Assembly (NCBI GenBank): GCA_026770585.1
Contig: MU646549.1
Coordinates: 402,262 to 441,995 of the forward strand
Length of the DNA: 39,734 bases
Direction of reading: 5' to 3'
DNA from: Baffinella frigidus
Lineage: Eukaryota > Cryptophyceae > Cryptomonadales > Baffinellaceae
Each line of letters begins with the position of its first letter. Position 1 is the first letter of the stretch. The notes under the pieces are model-generated. The model saw only the letters and a list, made by a program, of their open reading frames with translations. It did no database searches and had not been told where the DNA came from. The translations under genes and the position numbers were made by a program. Below are positions 26,501 to 34,900 of the stretch, in pieces.

Positions 26501-29500
26501 TCTATTGAGGGAGACCGTGCTTTGAGAATCGTGAAAACCCCGTGTCCTGGGAAGTCAATTCTCCCCAGGATCTGAGAACCGGGTTTTCGTCAACCCGGTT
26601 CTCGGAATCCTGGGGGGGGAATTGACTTTCCAGGACCCGGAATTTTCACGATTCTCGAGGGACGGTCTCTGAGGGCCGCGATGAGGTCTAGCTCTATCCG
26701 AGTGAATCTGGGTGCATCATTATTAGTTTAAAAGCAGGGGCTTCAGTACAAATAAAATACATTTAGACACCTAAATGTATTTATTGCCGAGCTCAGATTT
26801 ACACAGACAGAGCTACCACACGAGAACGCTAGAGGGGCCCATCTAAAACCGAGGTGTAGCCTTCGTGTAGTAACTTTGGTTAGATTGGTCACGTGACTAG
26901 GCGAGATTCGTCCAGGCGCGATGTTGGAAAACCTTATCCTGGTACAAATGTTTACAACCCCACATGTAAATAGGTCCCTCTTGCAATCTCGAGTGGTAGG
27001 AGGTCTGACCGTCGATTTGCTCTTTCTTGTACGCCAGCATCTTCGCGGTCGTCACCTGGTTTCGGGTTCAGGTTTTAGGTTTTCGGGTTTCGGGTTTCGG
27101 GTTCCGGGTTTCGGGCTTGGTGTTTCGGGTTTCGGGTTTCAGGTTTCGGGTTTCGGGTTTCGTTTTAAGTGTTTAGTGTTTGGGGTTTGGGGTTTGGGGT
27201 TTGGGGTTTGGGGTTTGGGGTTTGGGGTTTGGGGTTTGGGNNNNNNNNNNTTTGGGGTTTGGGGTTTGGGGTTTGGGGTTTGGGGTTTGGGGTTTGGGGT
27301 TTGGGGTTTGGGGTTTGGGGTTTGGGGTTTGGGGTTTGGGGTTTTGTGGTTCGGGTTTCAGGTTTCGGTTTTCGGTTTTCAGGTTTCGGGTTTCGGGTCC
27401 AGGGTTTAAAGTTTAGGGTTCAGGGTTTAGGGTTCAGTGTTTAGGGTTTAGGGTTTAGGGTCCGACCCCGTCTCGCGCCTTCTCTGCGCCGAGCACCTTC
27501 TTTGCCACCTGACCCCACCAAGTTCAGGGTATAGGATTCTCAAGGTTTAGAAGGGTTTAGGCTTCAGGATTCCCGAGAATCAGATCATTCTCCTGATTGT
27601 TTACCCGGTTCAGGGTTTAGGCTTCAGAGTTCAGTCTCTGGATCTAAAGCGGGGAGACGACGAAGAACAGTCACACGCCATCCTGGCCGTAGTGAAATAT
27701 TCTTCTTCTTTGGGTTTAGGCTTCAGGGTTCCCGGGGAATTATATCATTCTCAATATTTTATGGCAACCAAAATCACTACACATTTTAACCTAAATCCTG
27801 AACCCTATGATCCAGCTGTGTGGCATGTTTCTTTTCTGCCAATCAAACTTGATTTCCCGGATTAGATCAGAAACCTCCTCGTTCGTGGATGGGAGGCGTG
27901 CCCGCACCTCCTTGACAGTGCCAAAGGCTTCGAGCGACTCGATCCTAGCTCTGCCTCACTCGGGTTGACCGACTATTCTAAAGTTGACATCCCAGGTTTG
28001 CGGTACAAAATTGTCAACTTTGGAGCGGAAAAGCGCCCGGGCTCACCAAATTGGCGAGCCCACATAGACCGAGGCAGAGCTAGACCTCCTTGACAGTGCC
28101 GAAGGCTTCGACAGACTCGATTTTGACAGGCTGCCAATGAACTTGCCACACACCTGGATGCTGCTAGCAATAGTAAGGCAACTGTGTAGTAATTCGCGTT
28201 GCCAACAAATGAGAATTATATACCACTCGAGGCTAGAAGAGGGAGTATTTTAAATGTGGGGTTGTTAAATTAAGTGCCAGTCACGGGCAGGCTTGGTCAC
28301 GTAGCTGGGGGAATTCCCCAAGCTACGTGACCAAACGCCCCTATTCGTGTGAAAATTACTACACGTCTCTTTTGTTTTCTCACTTATACAGGAATCCCTG
28401 TTTTAAAATAGTCACATTTCTAGCCTCGAGTGGTAGCTCCCCGGATGAGATTGATGGGAGTCTTGGAACCTCCTTGACGGTGCCGAATGCTTCGGGCGAG
28501 TCGATTTTGACCAGCGTCGACTTACACGCCCAGCTCTCATTTTTTCGCTATCTTACGGGCGGGGTTTCTGCTATATACCGTAAAGCTATGTGGAGACTAA
28601 GATAGGAAAACCCACTCTTAAGATAGCACGAAACGGCGGTCAAAAGTGACTCTGATTTTGCAAATTGACATAAAAATTGATCTTAAAATTGCGATAGCGT
28701 GTGCGCACCTCTTTCGCAGTGCCGAATGCTTCGAGAGAGTCGATTTTGACAGGATCGACCGACACGCCCAGCTCGCTCCCCCCGCTCCCTTTGATGTTGA
28801 TCTGCGGGAAAGTGAACCGTTAGGGTTCAGGGTTTAGGGTTTAGGGTTCAGGGTTTAGGGTGTTAGGCCACACAGCGGGCTACGAAGGGAAAATATTGCC
28901 AAATCTTAGGCATTTCCCGTCACCTCATCCTTAGGAACCCCTCCTATGTCCCTACGGATGGCCCACCGTAGGGTCCTATCTTGTCACAGGGTCGACCGAC
29001 ACGCCCAGCTCGCTCCCCCCGCTCCCTTTGATGTTGATCTGAGGGGGGGTTTAGGGTTTAGGGTATCTTAAGGGTGGATTTTCCTATGTTAGCCTCGACA
29101 TAGCTGTACCATAGCACCAAAACCCGCCCGTAAGATAGCAAAATGTGGGGGGAAATCCACGCTTAAGATAGCACAGGGTCGACTGACACACCCAGCTCAC
29201 TCCCCCCGCTCCCTCTGAAGTTGATCTGCAGGGAGGCGAAAGCGCACATCTTATTGGCCGATATTTCGACTAGATTTCTCGTCGATTTCTCGGAACAGGA
29301 CAGATTCTGTCCCGATATCTTAGGCTTTCGACGCAGCGAAGATGAGGGTGTATACGCTATTTTCGGCATACAATGATGCTATCTTACGCTTTTGTATGTG
29401 GACAGATTCTGGTATGTCCCGAGATGGAATTTCCTGCGAAGTCCACTGTGCAGCACGTTGCTTTCCCCTTCATCAACTTTCGCAACGTTATGAAGCGGGA

Positions 29501-31481
29501 AGCTACCCACCAGCAAACGGACGCGGCTCAAATCTGGGTCTCGGAGCGTATTTTTCGGTCTGTAGGACCCTACGGTAGCAAATCCCTAGGGGCCTAGGGA
29601 TTTCCTAGGGGGGTGAATAGATGACTTCAACTTTGATCTCGTGAAACTTTCTACAGGTGGAAACTCCGATTTGAGGCGCTTCGGGTTGCTGGTGGACGTG
29701 TGTGTGGAGGGGAAGCGCCGCATACGCGGAGCACGACTGCGGACCAGCGCATGCTTAGTGTTCATATGGGGGAAAGCACGGTTTATTGGTCATGCCAATG
29801 TTTCGAGGGGGTTGTAGATAGCCAGTAGCAGCTTAAAACGGGATTAAAAGCAACGGGAGTACACTTTAAAGTGTATCAGCCATCTATTCACCCCCCCCAG
29901 AAAACCCTAGGTCCCTAGGCAAGTCCTACCGTAGGGTCCAATGAAATTAACATCCGAAGCTCCCAGACCTGAAATAATAGGTTTCTCCAAATACCCACAA
30001 GCCCTCCGAAGTGGACCAAAACCCGACTCTACCTTTCTCGATTTCCGCCTGACACGCCTCGGATTTCGAGGCCAACGGCTCAACCACCCGCCTGCAATCC
30101 AAACAGCCAGATCCACGATTTGGTCCCCTTCGGAGGGCTGACCTCATCGAGGTGCGTCCGCACAGGTTTGTTCCCCGCTTTCCAGTCATTCGGGAACGTC
30201 AGTGAGTAGCCGAACTTCTCGCTCTTGTACTCCTGCCCCTCCTGCACCACCGCCGCCACCTCCTCCCCCGCCGCCACCTCCGCCCGCGCTGCTCCTGTGT
30301 ATGGGCCGGATAAATCAGTGAGTAGCCGAACTTCTCGCTCTTGTACTCCTGCCCCTCCACCACCGCCGCCACCGCCTCCGCCACCTCTGCCCGAGCTGCT
30401 CCTGGTTTGGGGCTTGGGATTTGGGGTTGGGAGTCTTTTTTTTAAGGTTTGGGGTTTAGGGTGTGGGGTTGAGGGATTAGGGATTAGGGTTTGAGATTTA
30501 GGGTTTAGGGATTAGGGATTAGGGATTAGGGATTAGGGTTTGTGGTTTAGAGCCTGGGGTTTGAAATTTAGGGCCTGGGGTTTGAGGTTCAGGGATTAGG
30601 GTTGAGGGTTTAGGGTTTACCTGCGTAGGGGAACAGCACTCCAGCCAGCACAGCGGCCCCCAGTACCTGAACGAGAAAGGAGAGAGTTGCTTTATTTATA
30701 AAAACGAAAAAGGTTTCGTGAGCGTGTTGTCCTAGTAGCCAGAGGGACCACAACGGGATGGTCAATTTGAGGTGTAACGGTTTCTGCATGATTCCCCGCC
30801 CGACACCTCCTCATTCTAGCTCTGTCTCAGTCTATTTGGGCTCACCAATCTGGTGAGCCCGGGCTCTTTTCCGCTCCACAGTTACGGATTTGAACCGCAC
30901 ACCCAACATGTCAACTTGAGAATAGTCGTCGAACCCGAGCGAGGCAGAACTAGGAGGTGTGCAGCAGCAAGATGCTCCGGCCTTAAGTCGGGTGCACTGG
31001 TTTACACGGTTCTAAGCTGTGGGGGAAGGTGAGGGGAGGTTAAGGCTCCGAAGCGGGTCCAGGTCGAACCTCGCGGCGCCCAACAGCCGCTCGCAGGGCG
31101 GGTGCGGCACCAGGCTCCACGCACCTGCAAACGGTCCAGATTCCGCGATCAGCCACTGGTTCCAGCTGGATGAACCTCATCGATTCCTGGCTGGATTCCT
31201 GGGCGAGGTGATTTTCATGCAGGCACGGGAGGATGGAGAGCTCAGGCCCAGCGCCGGGCTGAAGGGCGACAGCGCGCTCTAGGCGTGACGGGTGAACCAG
31301 CGAGGGCACAGCGTTGGCGGGGCGAGAGGCAGGGGGTGCTCGGGCGGTACATGGAGACTGAGCGGCGGCCGTGCGCTTGGATGTGTGCGGAAGCGGCGGG
31401 GAGAGGGGCAAGGAACGCCACCGCGGGCGCGGCGGAGAGTGCGGCAAGGCATAGCGCGACCGGCAGGGCTGCGGAGCGCAT
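23541..31481 (-). CDS. Thylakoid-lumen PsbP-domain protein, 9 exons, 252 aa
   Basis: Spliced by hand on the minus strand: exons 31481-31290, 30666-30621, 30294-30143, 28801-28709, 27508-27467, 27055-27010, 25340-25273, 24372-24331 and 23618-23541 (TGA). They sum to 759 nt with every phase matching. Introns are GT-AG, except that the one after exon 8 starts with GC. Residues 1-22 look like a signal peptide (cleavage before FLAP) and about 23-64 a plastid transit peptide. Exon 2 gives a hydrophobic lumen-targeting core ending in a thylakoid peptidase-type ARA site at residue 84. The roughly 168-residue mature part reads like PsbP: EYKSEKFGYSLTFPNDW, then ELGVSVDPVKIDSLEAFG, then GKTYY..EYESETSRGDKHF, then KLYVLTAQ, ending in an ASFRV motif. 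PsbP-family proteins sit on the lumenal side of photosystem II or assist its assembly; which subfamily this is cannot be told. Exons 3, 4, 7, 8 and 9 have truncated copies nearby. The exon 1 donor (gtcacg) was chosen mainly on phase. Confidence 0.85.
23630..23935 (+). repeat. TTTAGGG-type tract before PsbP exon 9
   Basis: On the sense strand CCCTAAA units run directly into the acceptor (CCCTAAACAG, then exon 9). Confidence 0.92.
23965..24237 (-). pseudogene. Ghost copies of PsbP exon 8, 3' parts
   Basis: 24003-23965 reads SEDMKVYLLTAQ followed by the same GC donor context as the real exon (CACAG then GCACCACC). 24237-24226 keeps only FTAQ. Both lie downstream of exon 8. Confidence 0.65.
24609..24750 (+). 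repeat. TTTAGGG/TTCAGGG tract
   Basis: About 20 telomere-like units in PsbP intron 7. Confidence 0.92.
24756..25010 (-). pseudogene. Ghost copies of PsbP exon 7, 3' parts
   Basis: Two donor-side copies lie downstream of the real exon: 25010-24959 (IEYESETSRGDKHFIAK, then GT) and a more diverged 24783-24756 (LGDKLFIAK, then GT). Confidence 0.72.
25122..25264. mobile_element. Inverted-repeat element between PsbP exon 7 and its ghost
   Basis: Arms CACTGCCAGCC and GGCTGGCAGTG, inner AGTCAACCC...GGGTTGACT. A related element is at 35270-35420. Confidence 0.65.
25544..25821 (-). pseudogene. Ghost copies of PsbP exon 7, 5' parts
   Basis: Two acceptor-side copies lie upstream of the real exon 7: 25821-25782 (KTYDTFEYESS) and 25590-25544 (KTYFTIEYESETSR). 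The first has a further ~34-bp tandem duplicate at about 25739-25771. A MITE (25652-25733) lies between them. Confidence 0.75.
25652..25733. mobile_element. MITE, GCTATCTTA family (copy 1)
   Basis: Shares CTTAGCCTCGACATAGCT and CTTAAGATAGCA with 29063-29173. Confidence 0.65.
26510..26670. mobile_element. Inverted-repeat element in PsbP intron 6
   Basis: Arms GAGACCGTGCTTTGAGAATC and the GATTCTCGAGGGACGGTCTC end, with palindromic centre AACCGGGTTTTCGTCAACCC. Confidence 0.8.
26856..27000. mobile_element. Partial MITE, CCACTCGAGG family, abutting the PsbP exon 6 donor
   Basis: Right end CTCGAGTGGTAGG and the GGTCACGTGAC centre are recognisable. The edge is about 8 nt from exon 6 (27010). Confidence 0.6.
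27060..27460 (+). repeat. GGGTTTG/GGGTTTC array between PsbP exons 5 and 6, with 10-N gap
   Basis: A long (GGGTTTG)n array with N at 27241-27250. CCCAAAC/CCCGAAA on the sense strand, ending at the exon 6 acceptor. Confidence 0.95.
27908..27944 (-). pseudogene. Ghost copy of PsbP exon 4, 3' half
   Basis: Encodes IESLEAFGTVKE followed by GTGCGG. On the transcript it is preceded by the AG that ends the MITE at 27945-28083. Confidence 0.75.
27945..28083. mobile_element. MITE, CTAGCTCTGCCTCA family (copy 1), GT-AG bounded
   Basis: Ends CTAGCTCTGCCTCACTCGG and CCGAGGCAGAGCTAG; inner arms GGGCTCACC and GGCGAGCCC. On the minus strand the unit runs from GTCTAGC to GCTAG, between two exon 4 ghosts. 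Confidence 0.85.
28086..28133 (-). pseudogene. Ghost copy of PsbP exon 4, 3' half
   Basis: Encodes PVKIESVEAFGTVKE followed by a GT that begins an adjacent MITE. It matches the second half of exon 4. Confidence 0.75.
28223..28434. mobile_element. MITE, CCACTCGAGGCTAGAAG family (copy 4)
   Basis: Perfect TIR CCACTCGAGGCTAGAA; inner arms GGTCACGTAGCTGGGGGAAT and complement. Confidence 0.88.
28470..28536 (-). pseudogene. Ghost copy of PsbP exon 4, 3' part, broken
   Basis: It keeps ELGV, a TAA stop and frameshift, then VKIDSPEAFGTVKE and the donor GT. It lies downstream of the intact exon 4. Confidence 0.7.
28547..28628. mobile_element. MITE, GCTATCTTA family (copy 2)
   Basis: GCTATCTTACGGGCGGGGTTT to CTCTTAAGATAGC. 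Confidence 0.7.
28988..29225 (-). pseudogene. Two ghost copies of PsbP exon 4, 5' halves
   Basis: Positions 29225-29175 and 29038-28988 each encode 17 codons (INxxGSGGSELGVSVDP) preceded by an AG acceptor. Both end at the same codon, where a GT follows. A MITE (29063-29173) sits exactly between them. Both lie upstream of the complete exon 4. Confidence 0.8.
29063..29173. mobile_element. MITE, GCTATCTTA family (copy 3), between two exon 4 ghosts
   Basis: Ends TATCTTAAGGGTGGATTTTC and AAATCCACGCTTAAGATAGC. It is flanked by the two 5'-half exon 4 copies. Confidence 0.8.
29565..29940. mobile_element. Long inverted-repeat element in PsbP intron 3
   Basis: Outer arms TAGGACCCTACGGTAG and CTACCGTAGGGTCC, inner GGGGGGTGAATAGATG and CATCTATTCACCCC. 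The roughly 230-bp middle is unique. A half copy is at 34385-34445. Confidence 0.75.
29999..30139. mobile_element. MITE, GCCCTCCGAAG family, starting at the PsbP exon 3 donor
   Basis: Ends GCCCTCCGAAGTGGACCAAA and TTTGGTCCCCTTCGGAGGGC. Its edge is 3 nt from the exon boundary at 30143. Confidence 0.85.
30309..30401 (-). pseudogene. Ghost copy of PsbP exon 3, 5' part with acceptor
   Basis: It repeats the first ~80 nt of exon 3, including the acceptor (CCAG then GAGCAGC) and the codons for GQEYKSEKFGYSL, with small differences, then stops short of the FPNDW part. It lies 107 nt upstream of the real exon. Reading through it into the real exon would shift frame, so only one acceptor can be productive. 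Confidence 0.8.
30402..30620 (+). repeat. TTTAGGG/GATTAGG tract in PsbP intron 2
   Basis: Sense strand CCCTAAA units begin immediately after the exon 2 donor (GTAAACCCTAAA) and end at the acceptor of the exon 3 ghost. Confidence 0.92.
30816..30953. mobile_element. MITE, CTAGCTCTGCCTCA family (copy 2)
   Basis: CTAGCTCTGTCTCAGTCTAT to GAGGCAGAACTAG with GGGCTCACC/GGTGAGCCC inner arms. Confidence 0.8.
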
Positions 31482-31949
31482 GGTCGCTGAAGAAGAGTCT
31501 GCGAACGGCAGGGGAGTAGGTGCTGCTCAGCGGTGGGCAGGGGGCGAGTTTGTGGCGTCGTATATCACCAAGAGAACACCGTATACGAAGATAAGGTAAG
31601 TAACCTCATTTGTGTAGTAACAATGAATACATATTGGTTTTAAAACTAGAAAGACTCACGTATGGCCCCCATTCTGAAGTTTCGACATTCCAGGCACCAA
31701 AACCGACCGGGGCCCGGAATGTCATGGCAGCTATTTGTCCGGTTTGGGCCCGTTTTTATCGACTTTGGGGGCCCCAAGTCTTGCCTTTTCGACATTTGAG
31801 GACGCCTCGCCGGTCCAGTTTGGGGCCCGGAATGTGGATTCAGAATGGGGGCCACACGAGGAGTCTTTCTAGTTTTAAAACCGACATGTACCGGTACATG
31901 TAGTATTCCTGTTTGACTGGTTTTGAAAACAAGTCACAGGTTCTTTCTC
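31482..31949. promoter_or_regulatory. Divergent promoter region between the PsbP-domain gene and the membrane-protein gene
   Basis: Only 468 bp separate the two divergent start codons, so both promoters and 5' leaders must lie here or overlap it. I see no convincing TATA box or known motif. More than half of the interval is an inverted-repeat element at about 31636-31882. Confidence 0.5.
31636..31882. mobile_element. MITE-like inverted repeat in the divergent promoter
   Basis: The ends are GGTTTTAAAACTAGAAAGAC and its reverse complement. Inner arms also match (GGCCCCCATTCTGAA against TTCAGAATGGGGGCC). No coding capacity is visible. Confidence 0.75.
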
Positions 31950-34900
31950 ATGGCACGTGCCTTCGTGCTCCCGCTGCTCCTGATCAACGCCGCCTCCGCA
32001 GTCGTTCCTCCGCCCAGCGCCCGTCCTGCGCCGTGCCGAGGGCTGGCTGGCGCGCCCGCTTTGAGACACGGATGGGGTGCCGCGTTCCTATCTCCTCCTC
32101 CATCTCAGCTCATGCGGAGGCCGATCGGGGTGCTGGACAGGGTCGAGGGGATAGGGCAGGGGGCGACAAAGGGACGGCCACTGGTGGGGGGGCGGAGTGG
32201 GGGAGCGGTGCGGTGGATCGGGGGCAGACGGGGGTTTGGGTCCGACGTTGTGGGAAGGGGCGACCGGGTTGCCCAGAGGATGCTCACAGCGCAGGACTTC
32301 CAGGTGAGCTCAACGCAAGCGATGTGTCGGCGTTGGTTCAATCTTTGGCTCATGCGCCCCTCTGCACAATTTGCTGACACGCCATCCCGTAAAAATTCCC
32401 TGAGATTCCCGTCAGGACATCCCGTCCGACATACTGCAATGTCGTAACAAAATCCATAGGTCGTTACCCTCTCAGGGTAACGACCTATTCAGGGTAGTTA
32501 CGCCTCCGGTATTGACTACGGTAGACCGTACAACCCCTAGGCCCGGGTTTCTCGTAGGAGCTCGTGAGAGCCCTACGGCCTACCGTAGTCAACGCCGTAA
32601 GCTTTTTTTCCTACCCGAATAGGTCGCAACGAGGTTGACGACATGCCGTCCATCGTCGTCCCGTATCACCCTACCGCCTTGCATTCCGTAGAGCGCTGTG
32701 CAGAGAAGTTGGCCTCGGAAAATGGGGAAATGGGAAAATTGGAGCCGTTGATGTCCACTTTTGAGAAATTCATGGTACTAAATTTATCAAAAGTTGACAA
32801 AATGGCTCCAATTTCTCAATTTTCCATTATTTCCCGTGGCCAACTTCTCTGCACAGCGCTCTAGCTCACGTAGCATCCTACGGAATGCCGGAATTAGGTT
32901 CTGACTCCGGAATTACGTCGGCCACCCTCAACGCGTTTCTCGTTCGCAGCATCAGCCAGTTGACTAACAACCATTAACAAACGCGTCACGTCGGACCATA
33001 AACTTAAAGCGTCCAGGGAGGGCTCCCTGAAAAAACGCGAGATCCCCTCCAGGACATGCCGGTACAGACCCGTGATTCCCTTGAGGACGTGCCGCAACAA
33101 ATCGGTGATTGCCGGTAGGACATTGCCACCGACAATACCGTAGGCTTAACAACCCTGAATACGGCGTCACCATTCAGGACCTGAATACGGCGTTACCCCA
33201 GAAGTCTCGTCCGACCCGCCTTAACGAATCTGTGATTCCCGGCAGGATATTGCCACCGACATGCCGTACATCCTGGAGGCGATCCAGGTACGATTCCAAT
33301 CTCTGCCTGAGTTTTATTCTGGTTCGTCCTTAAAGAGGATTTAAGAGCAGATATCCAGTAGAAAAAGGTGAATAGAAAGCCTTTAGGACGAGCCAGAATA
33401 AAACTGAGGCAGAGCTAGGATTCCCCCGTGTCCGACGGTTCCACCAGGCCTCCACGGTGGACTTACCACGCGACGATAGCCTGGGTATCAAATCAACCTG
33501 TTGCCAAAGTCCACTCGCCCGCAAATCCGTCACTTTAGGCCGCAATCCGGCCAAAAATACTTTTAGTAGTGCATAAATAATAGAAAGACGCAGTCGATTT
33601 GGTGCATAGGGTGATGTCGCGTGGTACCGAGAGCGTTTCTAAACGTCTATTTGTACCTGGCACACCGAGGCCTCCGAGTTACCAACTTAACAGACTATTC
33701 TCAAGTTGACAAGCTGGGTTCGTGGTACAAATCTGTCAACTTTGGAGCGAGAAAGAGCCCGGGCTCACCAAATCGGTGAGCCCAAATAGACTGAGACAGA
33801 GCTAGGAGACCTCCGCACCCGACGGTTGACTGAACCAGGCGTAGCCTAACTCTGTCCCACTTGATTTGGGCTCCCAAAAAAATCGCCCCCCCCCCCCCCC
33901 ATTTTACAGATAAACTTTGACCCCCCCCCGTGAAATTTACCCGTAAAACTTCGGGGGGGGGGGAATTTATGGGGAGCCCAAATCCAAGTGGGACAGAGCT
34001 AGGTAGCTGCGATTAGTGAACATGCGGTTTCGATAGCGGACGGCGCTGGGGGAGGCGATGGAACATACCGAGAAAACGGCTGGGGCTCGCCACTGAAATC
34101 ACCTTTACATGTAGATTTACACGAATTTGCCCGGCCTACACAGATTTACACTTTTTTGCCCGGTGTAGAAAGATTTACACGCATTTGCCAGTACACAGAA
34201 TTGTGGAATTTACCTGGAATGTCTCTCGATCGCAGGCGGTGTTTGCTGAGGCGATGGAGCACAAGGAGGAGACGGCTGCGGCCTACGTCAAGTTTCAACT
34301 CCAGCGGTGCGCCCCCCCACCCAACAACCTGAAATAGCTTACATCGGGGTTTCCAAGGACGGGGCTTCCCCCAGGATGTAGACAAGCCATCTATTCACCC
34401 CCTAGGGAAACCCTAGGTTCCTAGGGATGTCCTACCGTAGGGCCCTGCGAGATTATCAAAGAGAGGCGATGGAGCTCAAGGAGGAGACGGCTGCGGCCTT
34501 CGTCAAGTTCCAACTCCAGCGGTGCGCTCCCTAAACCCCAAACCCTACACCCTACACCCTGAACCCTAAACTCTAAACCCTAAAACCTAAACCCTAAACC
34601 CTAAACCCTTACCTCGAAACCCTAAACCCTAAACCCTAAATTCTGCACTCCAACCCCCAAACCCTAAACCCTAAACCCTAACCCCCAAACCCTGAACCCT
34701 AAACCCGGCAGGACGCTAAGCTTCGAGACGGTCGCAATAGCGCCCTACTTCCTCTACCTTCTCTTCCGGCAGCACACCCAGGCCCAGGTACACTACTGAT
34801 AACCTCCACCCCATATTTCGGTTAAAACCTAATTTGGGTCTACAACCATTTTGCGTACGCGAAGCGACGCGGTTTGGACACACCTGTATGGCTTGCCATC

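Noticed and set aside
27169-27444. GFGVWGL-type repeat proteins (also at 5419-5674 and 23730-23921)
   Set aside because: Direct translation of GGGTTTG/TTTAGGG arrays; all frames of such repeats are open.
30199-30384. Read-through of the exon 3 ghost into real exon 3 as one larger exon
   Set aside because: The reading frame shifts at the junction, giving Arg-rich nonsense instead of the PsbP sequence.
31923-31949. N-terminal extension of the plus-strand gene to 31923
   Set aside because: That frame begins at TTG; the first ATG is at 31950 and starts the signal peptide.
34530-34710. A true chromosome end or internal telomere
   Set aside because: The tracts are short, degenerate, repeated many times and lie inside introns of coherent genes.
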